Below are positions 46,178 to 56,640 of a stretch of DNA of 64,000 nucleotides, piece after piece. The DNA is from Labia minor (lineage: Eukaryota > Arthropoda > Insecta > Dermaptera > Spongiphoridae), in assembly GCA_963082975.1 (NCBI GenBank), contig OY720344.1, forward strand, positions 92,138,538-92,202,537, in the 5' to 3' direction. The notes beneath the pieces were generated by a model. That model ran no database searches and was not told the origin of the DNA. It was given only the letters and a program-made list of their open reading frames with translations. Made by a program: the position numbers and the translations under genes. Positions within the stretch are counted from its first letter, which is position 1. Each line of letters begins with the position of its first letter.

Positions 46178-46789
46178 ACTATCTCGTAAGAGATAGTATT
46201 GCGATCACGAAAATTTTCGATGTCGAGATTTTGATGTTTTTATACGTTTTGAAGGTTCCTGAATCATTTTCACTAAGGTCGAGAAAAATGTCTGTGTGTG
46301 TGTATGTATGTGTGTGTGTATGTGTGTGTGTGTATGTATGTAACCAAGATTACGCAAAAACGGTTTGAGCTAGAATGATGAAATTTGGTACATGAGCATT
46401 ATTCAAAATTCGTAGTTTTCTATCAACTTTTGAGAAATGTAGCTCAACCGGAAGAGAGTCATTACCTACAACGTTTTTTTTTCCTCTAAAGTGACCGTAA
46501 AAATAAAGATATATGTTTGATAATTTTTCATATGATTAATAATTGTATAAAACTGCTATATATAGAATTTCAGCTTGATTGATTCGCTGAAATTACTAGA
46601 ATTAATTTTTTAACACTGCAATTCTCACGCGCCAACATGTGACGTGGTGCCATGAACAAAAAGCCAAACATGCGCTGGATTAATATTTATTATTTATAAT
46701 TTATAATTAATTAAATTTAATTTAAATATAATATATTATGTTATTTAATCCAATTCAAATTGCGAGATAGTCGAGTGGAGACACTCCAG
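46178..46789 (+). mobile_element. HINE family A, full-length reference copy
   Basis: The 5' end is ACTATCTCGTAAGAGATAGT, itself a small hairpin, followed by ATTGCGATCACGAAAATTTT. A TG microsatellite (about 46290-46340) lies inside. The 3' end reads GCGAGATAGTCGAGTGGAG then ACACTCCAG. The 5' ACTATCTCG is the inverse of the 3' CGAGATAGT, which is followed by a GAGTG-GAGA-CACTC hairpin. Helentron-associated non-autonomous elements have this structure: 5' subterminal repeat, block, microsatellite, 3' subterminal repeat, hairpin. 612 bp, non-coding. Confidence 0.78.
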
Positions 46790-47240
46790 CTAATTTTAAA
46801 GTGTTATTCGTAAAACCGATATTTTCTACTAAAAAATATATTTCCAATATTCTGCAATATTTCACTAATATTAACTTTTGATTAATAATTTTATTTTATT
46901 TATATATTTCATTTCATTTTATTGACGTTTATGTTTGAAAATATACCAATCAGAAAACGGAATTTGGTCAGAGATGTTTTTCTGATTTGAGAAATTGCAA
47001 AATTCAATGCATGTGCAAGAAAAATGAAGACAGATGAATTCAGAAAGAATATATATTAAATGAGTGGAATTTATTTAGTAATCGATCTTAATCAATTTGG
47101 CATGCGAAGACCTTTGATAGGTGTTCGCGAACCAATTTATTTCGATATGAAATATGTCGTTTGTTCCACCTGAGGGCAAATAAATTCCTAAAATAAAGCT
47201 CATAAAATAACACTGCTTTGAGAAAGGCTGTGAAGTGGAA
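46790..47240. other. Host intron
   Basis: The portion 46940-47240 is somewhat less AT-rich. I searched its minus strand for an upstream ectodomain exon (acceptor-like GCCCTCAG near 47175) but found no convincing frame. Confidence 0.3.
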
Positions 47241-47400
47241 ATGAATCCTCTCGAGATCCCATTTAATGAAAGTTCAGTGCTGGGTTCGATTCTCGGTTGA
47301 AAACTCCCAACGAGGGGCTTTTAAAACCTCTTTTTGGGTTTTTGACTTTAATCCAGGAGACAGTTGACCCCAAGGAGAAACCAACACCACCTCATTTACA
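47241..47400 (+). mobile_element. Possible second tRNA-like SINE
   Basis: GGGTTCGATTCTCGG at about 47284 is a strong B box. It is followed by CCAACGAGGGGCTTTTAAAA and CAGTTGACCCCAAGGAG, a GC-richer body of about 120 bp. No clear A box or 3' tail, and only one copy seen in this window. Confidence 0.35.
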
Positions 47401-47752
47401 CCAAGATTTATATCTGCTATAAAACAAGAGGCTGCCTTTTCTAAACAATCCTGGCATTGAATAATATGGATCGTCTTTCTTTAACTGAAAAATGGCAAAA
47501 TACAATTAATCTCTTCAATTTATTTATAAATAAAAAAAAATATTTAGAATTTTCACATTTGATGATTATCTTAAGATGATCTTTATTCTTCTCAATGATT
47601 ACTTGAAAATGCTTTTCATTATCATATTCAAGAAAATATTGAAAAATACATATTTTTCATAGGTTACCTAATATAACATGATTTTAGTAATACATATACT
47701 TTCTTTATCATTCATTGCAGAATTCAAATACTTATAAATATTTAGAAGAATA

Positions 47753-48570
47753 CGAGGTCTGTTCAAAAGAAAAGGTAAATTTGGAATTTTGGATTATCAA
47801 ATTGTTTTTTTATGTTGGTACACATATGTTTGGATTAGTAGTTTGTTTTTGACAACTGAAAAAGTTAGTCACGTTTTTGGGTGTTCTTCGATTTTTTACT
47901 TAAGAAAAAAATGAATCAAAGAATCAGTATTAAATTTTGCGTTAGAAATGGAATAAAGTGCTCCAACAGACTTAAAATGTTGATTGTGGCATTCGGCGAG
48001 TCTACAGTAACAAAAAATGTTTATAAATGGTACAAAAAGCACGCCAAATTCAATCAAATGTGAAGGTTTTGCTTACTGTTTTCTTCGATTACGATGGCGT
48101 GATGCATCATGAGTTCCTGCCTGTCGTACTGTTAATAAGGAATACTACAAGGAAGTTATGCAACGTTTGCGTCAAGCAATACGGCTCAAACGATTGGAAT
48201 TTTGAAAAAACAAATAATGGATTCTGCATCACGATAATGCACAAGCTCACACATTGTTGTTCGTGATTTTTTGGCCAAAAGTCACCGTATTCACCAGAGT
48301 TAGCTTTTTTCTATTTTTCTATTCCCCAAACTGAAGAGACCAATGAAAGGAAAGCGTTTTGCTACAATTGATGAGGTCAAGTAGGAATCGAAGAAAGATG
48401 GCCATACCGAAACGTGCATTTCAGAAGTGCTTCGACGATTGGAAGAAGCGGTGTCATAAGTGCATTATATCTGAGGTGAATTATTTTGAAGGGGAAAAAA
48501 TGGATATTGATGAATAAATAAATACTTTTCGAAATAATTCAAAATTCATCTTTTCCTTTGACAAACCTCG
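47753..48570 (+). mobile_element. Deleted mariner (D,D34D type)
   Basis: TA flanks both sides. The inverted ends are CGAGGTCTGTTCAAAAG and, read inward from the right, CGAGGTTTGTCAAAGG. The transposase begins NQRISIKFCVRNGIKCSNRL, LKMLIVAFGESTVTKNVYKW, then jumps into the catalytic part: VKVLLTVFFDYDGVMHHEFL, ILHHDNAQAHT and, near the end, MKGKRFATIDEV. The second catalytic Asp (HHDNA) is readable, but several frameshifts and an internal deletion are present. 818 bp against about 1.3 kb for intact mariners. Dead copy. Confidence 0.9.
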
Positions 48571-48572
48571 TA

Positions 48573-48682
48573 TTTTTTTATAGAATTTTATTTAACTTGC
48601 TTTGTAATTGTGTTTCCACACATTTGTTTGTAGGATGTGTATATAAGAGTCAGTGTAAATATTTTTTAGTAGTGAATCTCTT

Positions 48683-48719
<37 letters not shown>

Positions 48720-50061
48720 GATAAAAAAGTTAAAAACTTCAGGATTTAGTTTCTATAGTAAGACAAATCACATTTTTTTTAGTTTATAACTGAGTCTGTT
48801 TGTTAAATTTTTATTTTCTATATTCTTTATTTTTGATTCAGTAAAAAAAAATTAATTTTCCTCCTACACTTATGATAGATATACTAATTTTAATTGTTAA
48901 TTAAATTACCAAGATATTTAATTTTATTATCCAGATTTTATACTAATAAGATTATATTTTTTGTCTTCAATATAGATAATTTCTCGGAAAAGAGTATAAT
49001 ATAATTTATATTATAAAATAAAATTCGATTAGTATTCTATTATAAAAGATAATAATAAAAAAATATTAAATTTTGAAAAAATTGAACGAATATATCAAAA
49101 GCATCTGAAATCATTCCATATAATTTTTTTTTTTTAATCATGACTTTAAAATATCTATAATAATAAAATTTTTAACATTCTACTTTTAATATCTATAATA
49201 AACTTTACTATAATATTTAAAAATGTTTTTATTTTAAATCATTAAAAAACGTTAAGAATTTTATATGGCTGTTAGCAAGCATGGCATGTAATATAATTAT
49301 AATAAAGGTGTTTTCATATGAAAAATATATCAAGCAATTATTAAAGGAGAGCAGGTGGTCTTAAAAAATATTACTTTTTAAAGATATATTATATATATAA
49401 TGATTATATCAGGTAAAAAAAAACGAGTTTGGAAAATATAAATTAAATGAAATGATAAAAATTGATAAATGGAAGGGAAAATAAATTGCGCTTGTGATTA
49501 TCACTAGCGAAGGTGATAGATAATAAATGGACCAATTAAAAGATAGAGAAACATCTCCAACTCATTCACTCAGAACACATATATATATATACTCGTATCT
49601 TCTACTAAGTGAAACATTTTATTTTTCATTCATTACGCTTGGAGGGTTTTTTATTCAATTCATTTTTTTCATAACCTTTTGGCATTTTCTACATTTTATT
49701 TTGAATATATATAGATATACTATCGCAATATGAAAATTAAAATATGTTAAGGAATTTAATAAGAATATATGATGTAAAGTTTCATTGGAGAAATAATTTA
49801 GAATAGAGATGTAAAAACAAATTTAGGAGACAGAAAATATATATTTTATTTGAATGTAACTGAAATTAATGAAAATATCAAGATATCCATGAATATTATA
49901 ACCGAATGAGATACAAATATATAAAACAGGAGCCAAAGAAGTTTTGGGCATTCATTCCTCCTATAAAGAAATCATATTTACAAATATTATGTATGAAAAA
50001 CAATTTTTTTTAAAGATATGTTTATATTTTTAAAAATATTAAGAAATTAAAAAGATTTTAT
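48573..50061. other. AT-rich sequence, poly-T run
   Basis: Contains a poly-T run of about 30 at 48688-48717. Otherwise nothing recognised in about 1.5 kb. Confidence 0.4.
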
Positions 50062-50290
50062 TATAAAAATAAATTTAAGTAAAAAGAAATCTTTTTAAAA
50101 AGCACACTTTACTTAAAATTGCACTAAAAAGTAAAAAATAAAATCACTGTAAAGTGTGTGCTTTTACGGTGTTATTATAATTTGAGCGCACACACTTTAC
50201 AGTGATTTTATTTTTTACTTTTTAGTGCAATTTTAAGTAAAGTGTGTTTTTTAAAAAGATTTCTTTTTACTTAAATTTATTTTATACTTT
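50062..50290. repeat. Long near-perfect foldback
   Basis: Left arm 50062-50161 and right arm about 50188-50290 are almost exact reverse complements around a 26-base loop (TTTACGGTGTTATTATAATT and flanking bases). Key arm blocks are AAGCACACTTTACTT and AAATCACTGTAAAGTGTG. The RNA would form a stem of roughly 100 bp. It may be a foldback MITE or a long-hairpin RNA source. No coding sequence. Confidence 0.9.
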
Positions 50291-50574
50291 TTAGTAGAAC
50301 TGCTATCGCCATCTATGATTGAAATAGTGAACTATTCCATATTCCGCATATGAAAGTTTAGTTAATTAATTACCACTAATAGATAAATAATTCAGCGGAT
50401 TTTTCAATTGATTCGTGTATTATTAGCAGGAGCAAGCGCGTATGCAAAATTTCAAGTTGATTGAATGACGGGAAGTTGTTGAAATATCGATTATAAAATG
50501 CCGCGGACAACCCGCGTACAACCCGCGTACAAACGGACAACCGGACAGTATGCGTTAAGTAAAGTGTATTAACA
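50291..50574. repeat. Repeat of GTTGTCCG type, partial
   Basis: On the minus strand the block reads TGTCCGGTTGTCCGTTTGT, ACGCGGGTTGTACGCGGG, then TTTCAACAACTTCCCGTC and AATCAACTTGAAATTTTGC. It resembles the variable block of arthropod Helitron/HINE-type repeats near the microsatellite. Boundaries are not clear. Confidence 0.4.
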
Positions 50575-50618
50575 ATAAGTTGACCTGTGGCCAGGCACAA
50601 AATCGACCGACGGTTTGA
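50575..50618 (-). repeat. HINE 3' end fragment (family C variant)
   Basis: On the minus strand, TTTCAAACCGTCGGTCG then TTTGTGCCTGGCCACAGG and TCAACTTA is the family B/C terminus with its hairpin. The TIR element at 50631 appears to have inserted close to this end. Confidence 0.55.
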
Positions 50619-51102
50619 AATAATGTATATATGAGCCGTTTCTTTTGAAAGTGGCCTAACTCCATTTATCTTCAAATCGAGATATTTAAGGGTTTTCATT
50701 TCAATGAATTTAAAAATATAAGTATAGAATCCTAATGATTCATACTTCTTAAGTAAATCTAAGGGTGTTAAATTTATAGTTCCCATTAAAATAGGGGCAA
50801 TTATTAAGTAAATAATTTGCGTTTTCTTATCAAAAATGGAGTTAGACCAATTTCAAAATTAACAATCAGATTCATTATAAAATTTGAAGGTGACCAACTC
50901 CATTTATCATAATGTAAGATGATTCAAATTAAAAAAAAAAACAATACTTACTGAATTTATTTTACATATCTTAAAAACACTTAAGAAACATAATTTATGT
51001 GATTCATAACATTTTTTAATTACAGAACAAACAAAATTACAAACAAATTTATCAGAAAACAATTCATTTACATTTTGCGCGTGTGAAATGGATTTGAAGA
51101 AA

Positions 51103-51291
51103 TCATAATATTCCGGTGGTATATAAAATTGAATTTGGTCTGATATTTTTATAGGCTGGTGTCAATACAAAATTTTCGAATTTTCTTGGTCTACCTCGAT
51201 GTGGTAATAAATTCAGGACTTTAAAATTTGCATTCTCATTCATTGATGTTTTATAGAAAATTTTATACGGTTCATTTCTGACAAAACGCAT
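51103..51291 (-). pseudogene. Possible transposase scrap in the unclassified TIR element
   Basis: The frame has about 62 codons, EPYKIFYKTSMNENANFKVL, then NLLPHRGRPRKFENFVLTPA. The RGRPR tract is AT-hook-like. I do not recognise the family, and the frame is open at neither end into longer coding sequence. It is the only candidate coding remnant in the element. Confidence 0.3.
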
Positions 51292-51684
51292 CGAACATAT
51301 TTTTAACCAGAGTTTACTGATTCTCCCTCAGAATTATTTTATCGTTTAAAATTTGCGTCTTCTAATAATTTTGTCGATACATTTTATTTACAATAAAATT
51401 ATTACCTTTCCGACACTTTTTAATAATCTCGTAATAATTTTGATGAACGAACAGTATATTATTTTTTTTAATGACATTTCCAGCACGCCAAAATCTTGAT
51501 GTAAGTATATAATAGAGTTAGGCCACTTTCAAACACACACTACAGGGTTTAATTTTATTGAACTAATTCTGAAAACTTATGTGTCAAAAATTTATCGTAT
51601 TGCTTGGAATAAAAACAACCTGAAATACTTCACTGATAAATAACATGAAGTTGTACATATAATCATGATAATCAGCAAAATAAG

Positions 51685-52152
51685 CTGGAGTGTCTCCACT
51701 CGACTATCTCGCAATTTGAATTGATTAAATAACATAATATATTATATTTAAATTAAATTTAATTAATTATAAATTATAAATAATAAATATTAAAACAGCG
51801 CATGTTTGGCTTTTTATTGATGGCACCATGGCACGTGTTGGCGCGTGAGTTTGCAGTTTTAAAAAATTAATTCTGGTACTTTCAGCGAGTCAATCAAGCT
51901 GAAATTCTATATATAGCAGTTTTATACAATTATTAATCATGTGAAAAATTATCAAACATACATCTTTATTTTTACGGTCACTTTAGAGGAAAAAAAATCA
52001 AAACGTTGTAGGTAATGACCCTCTTCCGGTTGAGCTACATTTCTCAAAAGTTGATAGAAAACTACGAATTTTGAATAATGCTCATGTACCAAATTTCATC
52101 ATTCTAGCTCAAACCGTTTTTGCGTAATCTTGTCTACATACACACACACACA

Positions 52153-52195
<43 letters not shown>

Positions 52196-52327
52196 ATACA
52201 CACACACACACAGACATTTTTCTCAACCTTAGTGAAAATGATTCAGGAACCTTCAAAACGTATAAAAACATCAAAATCTCAACATCGAAAATTTTCGTGA
52301 TCGCAATACTATCTCTGGCGAGATAGT
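51685..52327 (-). mobile_element. HINE family A, full-length copy with long CA tract
   Basis: On the minus strand it runs from ACTATCTCGCCAGAGATAGT to GCGAGATAGTCGAGTGGAG and the closing hairpin. A CA/TG microsatellite of about 75 bases lies at 52137-52213. It is 643 bp and very like the copy at 46178; most of the length difference is the microsatellite. It is nested inside the TIR element at 50631-52373, so it is younger than that element. Confidence 0.8.
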
Positions 52328-52373
52328 AAAAATGAAAAACAGAGTTAGGCCACTTTCAAAATAACAGGCTCAT

Positions 52374-53715
52374 ATATGTATATATATTTAAATTTCTATA
52401 AAAAATAAAATAAATTGAAATATTGATATCTTCAACGTTATAAAACTCAATTTTTCCCCCCGATTCTGAATTTAATTTACCTCTAAGTAAAGTAAAAAAA
52501 ATCTCTTCCCTTCTCTTGCTCTCTCTCTCTCTCTCTCTCTTTCTAACGCCTGGCACTTAAGTATTTATAATAGGTCGAAAAATCAATTAATTTCTCTTGC
52601 GATTCAATTAATTCTTTCTCTTTCATTGATGTGATTGACCTCGATCAATTGCTTGGTTGCTCTCGTGTCAGCTTATGTGTCATCTCCAGATTTTGTATAT
52701 TGGTCTTGAAATTTAATAGGCGGAAACAAAGGGAGGCTGGCTCGAGAGGAATTTGCAAAAGCGCCCATCCCTCCTATCACCACCACCACCATCTATCTAC
52801 CCTCTCATTCTCGAGCGGACAGCCCGGCTCAGTTTATCAACGGATGTTTGCTCCGGATTGCAATCTAGAAAGCACAATAATTAAATTATAATAAGATTTC
52901 GGTTAGTAATGAAATAGAATCAATTTAATTAAAAAAAAAAAAATTAAATATAAATAAATAAAAGAAATAAAAAAAAACGAATAATAAATTTTCTTGTAAA
53001 AAAATAACAATGAAATATTGTAGTTATGAATAAGTATCTTTCCGAAATTTTTTACATTTTATTTTTAATATATATTTTTTTAAATTGAATCACAATTTCT
53101 ATTTCCAAGTCCATTTAAATAAGATTCTAGGAGGTGAGATTCTTATATTTCAAAAGTTTTTTTTTTTTTTTAGATATTATATATTTTCCAGAAAAGGACA
53201 ACGAAAAAAAATGAAATTCAATTTCCACATAAAATAACCATTTTGAAAAGATTCTAAATTGAATTTGTTCCATTGCGATATGAAATTGTATCAATGAAAT
53301 TCAAACCATTGTCGAGAAATATTAGGACAACGTATACAGAATTCTTTGGTTCAAATTCGTTAATCAGAAAATTCAATTTTATTGATTTGATAATTTTTAC
53401 AATTTTTTTTTCCTCAATTTTTTCTGTGAAATTTTAAATCTCTTGAATATAAACTAACTTAGACTTTTTCTATTTAGGGAAGAATATGAATATTTCCTAT
53501 TTTTTTTTAAAATTTCACATTTTGTTAAGCCAAAATTATATATACATAACAGTTATTTATATCATTTATTTGATATTTAATTGACTAGATGTACTTAATT
53601 AGTGTTAAATAAAATTTCAAAATAAAGTAAATTAAATAAAATAAAAATTTTGAATTAAATAAATGAAAAAAAAAAAAAATTTGTTTATATAGAATTTTGA
53701 TTTAATTTCATTTTT
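52374..53715. other. AT-rich sequence with a GC-richer island at 52620-52880
   Basis: The island at about 52620-52880 stands out (CTCGAGCGGACAGCCCGG, a CACCAC run). One minus-strand frame and one plus-strand frame of 86 codons are open, but no splice sites or motifs let me call an exon. It might be an upstream exon or untranslated region of the minus-strand host gene, or an old repeat. A CT run lies at 52520-52542. Confidence 0.35.
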
Positions 53716-53955
53716 ATCGATCGACGATAGGAAGGGAAGGCATTGTTTTCACACCAAATTTCACATGTGGAGATTTTTACATATCATGCATTTTGTTAAC
53801 AGAAAAAAATATTTTTTTGCATGATGTCTGTCCGTCTGTCCCTCTGTCCGTATAGATGCGTACAGCTTGAACGGCTCAACGGATTTTGATAAAATTTGGT
53901 ATATTTTCTTAATGCATCATTAACTTTTGTATATCCGGAAACTGGAAGTGGTAGT
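53716..53955 (+). mobile_element. HINE family B, 5' part only
   Basis: ATCGATCGACGATAGGAAGG through GTCTGTCCGTCTGTCC and GAACGGCTCAACGGATTTTG to CGGAAACTGGAAGTGG. It matches the first 240 bases of the copy at 16763. The second direct repeat and the 3' hairpin are missing. Confidence 0.65.
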
Positions 53956-54120
53956 TTACAAAGTATTAATTTTATATTCATTGTCAGAAAATATTTCACT
54001 TAAAATATAGTATTGATAAATAATTAATTAATTAAACTAAAACTAAAATCTAACCTAATATTATTTAGTCATTTTAATTCAAGTTTTAAAAATATTTTTT
54101 TTTTCTACTTTATATATATA

Positions 54121-54560
54121 CTAGCTGATCAGAGCGCCTTCCAGGCGCTCTTCACACCTAGACGGGGGCTCCGCCCCCTGTACCCCCGAGTGTAGTATTT
54201 GGTTGAAAGTCTGTATGTAAAAGGTTTTCATCCATTTTGTTTCAATCAGTATAAGTAGATAAGACATATATTTGTTTTCTTAGAAAATATATATTTTAAT
54301 TTAATCAGTAAATTAATTATATATTATTATTGCATATGTTATATTTATCTAACTCTGTGTCTATACAGTTTTCGAAAGTTCTTAGCCGCAGAATCCACTT
54401 TTCTCTAAGAGTCCCTATCCTGAGCTACAACCAAATCCTACCCTGTCCCATCTCTCCCATGTCCCTTCCTTCATTGTCCACCCACCTTGATCTTTGGTCT
54501 TCCACCGGATGTTTCCCAATATTTGCATGTGTGTCTGCATACATATCTACGTATATGATA
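54121..54560 (-). mobile_element. Helitron copy (3' part) carrying a LINE fragment
   Basis: On the minus strand the piece ends in AGAGCGCCTGGAAGGCGCTC (a 9-10-bp stem hairpin), TGATCAGCTAG, then T, a standard Helitron 3' end. The CGGGGGTACAGGGGGCGG palindrome lies just upstream. Further upstream it carries a LINE tail (about 54345-54525, minus strand), at the same relative position as the LINE fragment in the Helitron at 56672. The 5' TC end is not found, so this copy is truncated. Confidence 0.75.
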
Positions 54561-54650
54561 ACTGAATAATAATAATAATGTATTAAATGAATATAATTGA
54601 ATTGCACTTTTTTTTGGTTTTTATTTTTATTTATTTTTATTGGAATTATT

Positions 54651-54725
54651 ACAAATAATAATAATAATAATAATATACCGTTTAATACGTGAAAATAATA
54701 ATAATAATAATAATAATAATAATTT
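54651..54725. repeat. (AAT)n microsatellite
   Basis: Two AAT/ATA tracts of about 25 and 38 bases, separated by CCGTTTAATACGTG. Confidence 0.9.
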
Positions 54726-54786
54726 ATTAAATTAATATAATTGAAATTTTATTTTTTATATTATTACATTTTTATTTTTATTTTTT

Positions 54787-55566
54787 ACCGACCGACGATA
54801 GTAAGGGAGGTATTGTTTTCACACCAAATTTCACATGTGGAGATTTTTACATATCTCCACGAATATTTCTTAATTTAAAATTATATGAAGTCACCCAGCC
54901 ATTCATGACGTCACAGCCTGGTCTTACATATATATTACAAATAAAATAAAATTAAAAATATTTATGTTATGTCCATATCTGTTTTTTTATTACATTAATA
55001 CAGAGGTTCTTAAACTGTGGTCCGCGGACCCCTGGGGGTCCGCGAAGCCTTTACTGGGGGTCCGCAAAGCCATCGTACAGGTGCACGAGAAAATGATGAG
55101 TCGGTTAAAACTGTATTTAATATAAAAGAAGCGATGGCATGGCTTTGTGAGGAAACAGAGATCAAATACCCAAATTCAACGAAATGTGCAAGAAAACTAT
55201 TGCTACCGTTTCCATCTTCATATTTAGCAGAATTTTGTTTCTTCAATATTATAATTTCTAATAAAATGTGTTCTACAATATGCAAAAAAATCGTTATTCA
55301 CCAATCACTGTTAGAAATATTCATCATATATCCTTGTTCTTATGAGATCGTAAGCCAGAAATTAACTAATAAAATGACGTAAAGTACCTAAAGTTGGAAT
55401 GGGGTCCGTCAAAAAAAATTTTTTCAAGTGGGGGTCCGCAGAGTACATAAGATTAAGAACCTCTGCATTAATAGATATATTAAAATTATTTGAAATTGTT
55501 TCTGTAGCTGGAAATTAATTTACTTCAAACCGTCGGTCGGTTCGGACCTGGCCACAGGTCAACTTA
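54787..55566 (+). mobile_element. HINE family B copy interrupted by a hAT MITE
   Basis: The 5' end is ACCGACCGACGATAG and the 3' end CGTCGGTCGGTTCGGACC, with the hairpin stem GACCTG/CAGGTC. The middle block, including GTCTGTCC, is deleted: the sequence jumps from ATCTCCACGAAT straight to CTTAATTTAAAATTATATG. A hAT MITE sits at 55001-55465. Outside the MITE it matches the copy at 16763 closely, which shows the empty site. Confidence 0.75.
55001..55465 (-). mobile_element. hAT MITE (CAGAGGTTCTTAAAC family), copy 2, inverted
   Basis: Ends CAGAGGTTCTTAAAC on both sides with a perfect 8-bp target duplication CATTAATA (54993-55000 and 55466-55473). The related HINE copy at 16763 has a single CATTAATA at the same place (near 17295), which is the pre-insertion state. 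Both copies are 465 bp and share an open frame with NIKEAMAWLCEETEIKY and LLPFPSSYLAE. Very similar to the copy at 31621 in the opposite orientation. Confidence 0.93.
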
Positions 55567-56010
55567 TTTTGTTAATAATTTATTTTTATTTTTTATTTTT
55601 TTTGTTAATAATTATTATTTTTATTTGTTCGAAAATTATTTCTACTAATTGTTAATAGTTATTACATTTTAATTAACAGTTTTCGGAATAAGTATATTCT
55701 CTTATTTTATAGAGATTTTTATTGTTTGTCTCAAAAGTCTACCTACAATATTTCATTACCATTGTATGATTCAAAATAAAATTCAAAATATTTAATAGGA
55801 CATGACATGATCTTAGTATTTTTCCCATACCAGAATATTTGCTAATATTACATGTTGGAGTTCCAATTACCTGCATATTTAATGGCAATTTCAATGCTGA
55901 ATATACTTTTAAATAAAAAATTAAAAAAATTTGAAGTAAATGGAATTATTATACTTAATAAATCTATATATAAATTTAATATATATTCAAACAATAATTG
56001 AAACAATATT

Positions 56011-56450
56011 TTCAATATTTTACTTACATTGTGATTTATATTTCTATTTTTATTACAACTGTTATTATGGTTATGTTATTTTTGACAGTTTAAAAAAAAT
56101 TAAAAATATTTGAATTTTTAAGTTTATATGTAGCGCCATCTGTCGATAGTTTTGTGACACTACAGACTTTTACCAAAATATTACTAATTAAATTAATTTT
56201 GGATTTAATTGAAACAATATAAATAAAATGATTCAATATTTTACTTACATTGTGATTTATATTTCTATTTTTATTACAACTGTTATTATGGGTATGTTAT
56301 TTTTGACAGTTTAAAAAAAATTAAAAATATTTGAATTTTGAAAATTATATGTAGCGCCATCTGTCGATAGTTTTGTGACACTACAGACTTTTAGCAATAT
56401 ATTACTAATTAAATTAATTTTGGATAAATTAATTTTGGATTTAACTACAC
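56011..56450. repeat. Tandem duplication, unit about 221 bp, with AGCGCCATCTG motif
   Basis: TTCAATATTTTACTTACATT starts both units (56011 and 56232). They share TATGTAGCGCCATCTGTCGA and GACACTACAGACTTTTA and are almost identical. The AGCGCCATCTG word is frequent in insect interspersed repeats. The second unit ends with an extra small duplication of TTAATTTTGGAT. Confidence 0.88.
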
Positions 56451-56454
56451 TAAA

Positions 56455-56526
56455 ACCTTCCTTGGTATGCCCACAACAATTCCTGAAAGTTTCACCGTAA
56501 TCGGACGGGTAGTTTTTGAGTCTATA

Positions 56527-56557
<31 letters not shown>

Positions 56558-56640
56558 CACAGACACACAGACATTGCCTTTTATATATTATATATATATA
56601 TTTCAAATCGTCGGTCGGTTCTGTGCCTAGACAGAGCTAT
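56455..56640 (+). mobile_element. HINE-like element, family C (3' part with ACAG microsatellite)
   Basis: AGTTTCACCGTAATCGGACG, then an (ACAG)n tract at 56528-56575, then TTTCAAATCGTCGGTCGG and TTCTGTGCCTAGACAGAGC. The terminal repeat equals that of family B but the interior is different, so B and C may share a common terminus. The hairpin is degenerate here. 5' boundary uncertain. Confidence 0.5.

Larger units (their letters stand above)
50631..52373. mobile_element. Unclassified TIR transposon with repeated GTTAGGCCACTTTCAAA motif
   Basis: The ends are inverted: left ATGAGCCGTTTCTTTTGAAA, right (read inward) ATGAGCCTGTTATTTTGAAA, both followed by GTGGCCTAACTC. ATGTAT or ATGTATAT stands directly outside each end. 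The motif GAGTTAGGCCACTTTCAAA also occurs, exactly or changed, near 50831, 50882 and 51512, so it is a subterminal repeat. A minus-strand open frame at 51103-51291 contains NLLPHRGRPRKFENFVL, which I cannot place. A full family A HINE (51685-52327) has inserted just inside the right end. Superfamily unknown; a target duplication of 6-8 bp would allow hAT-like or another DDE group. Confidence 0.6.

Noticed and set aside
52137-52213. CA-repeat open frame rich in His and Thr as a protein.
   Set aside because: It is the translation of the microsatellite inside a HINE copy.
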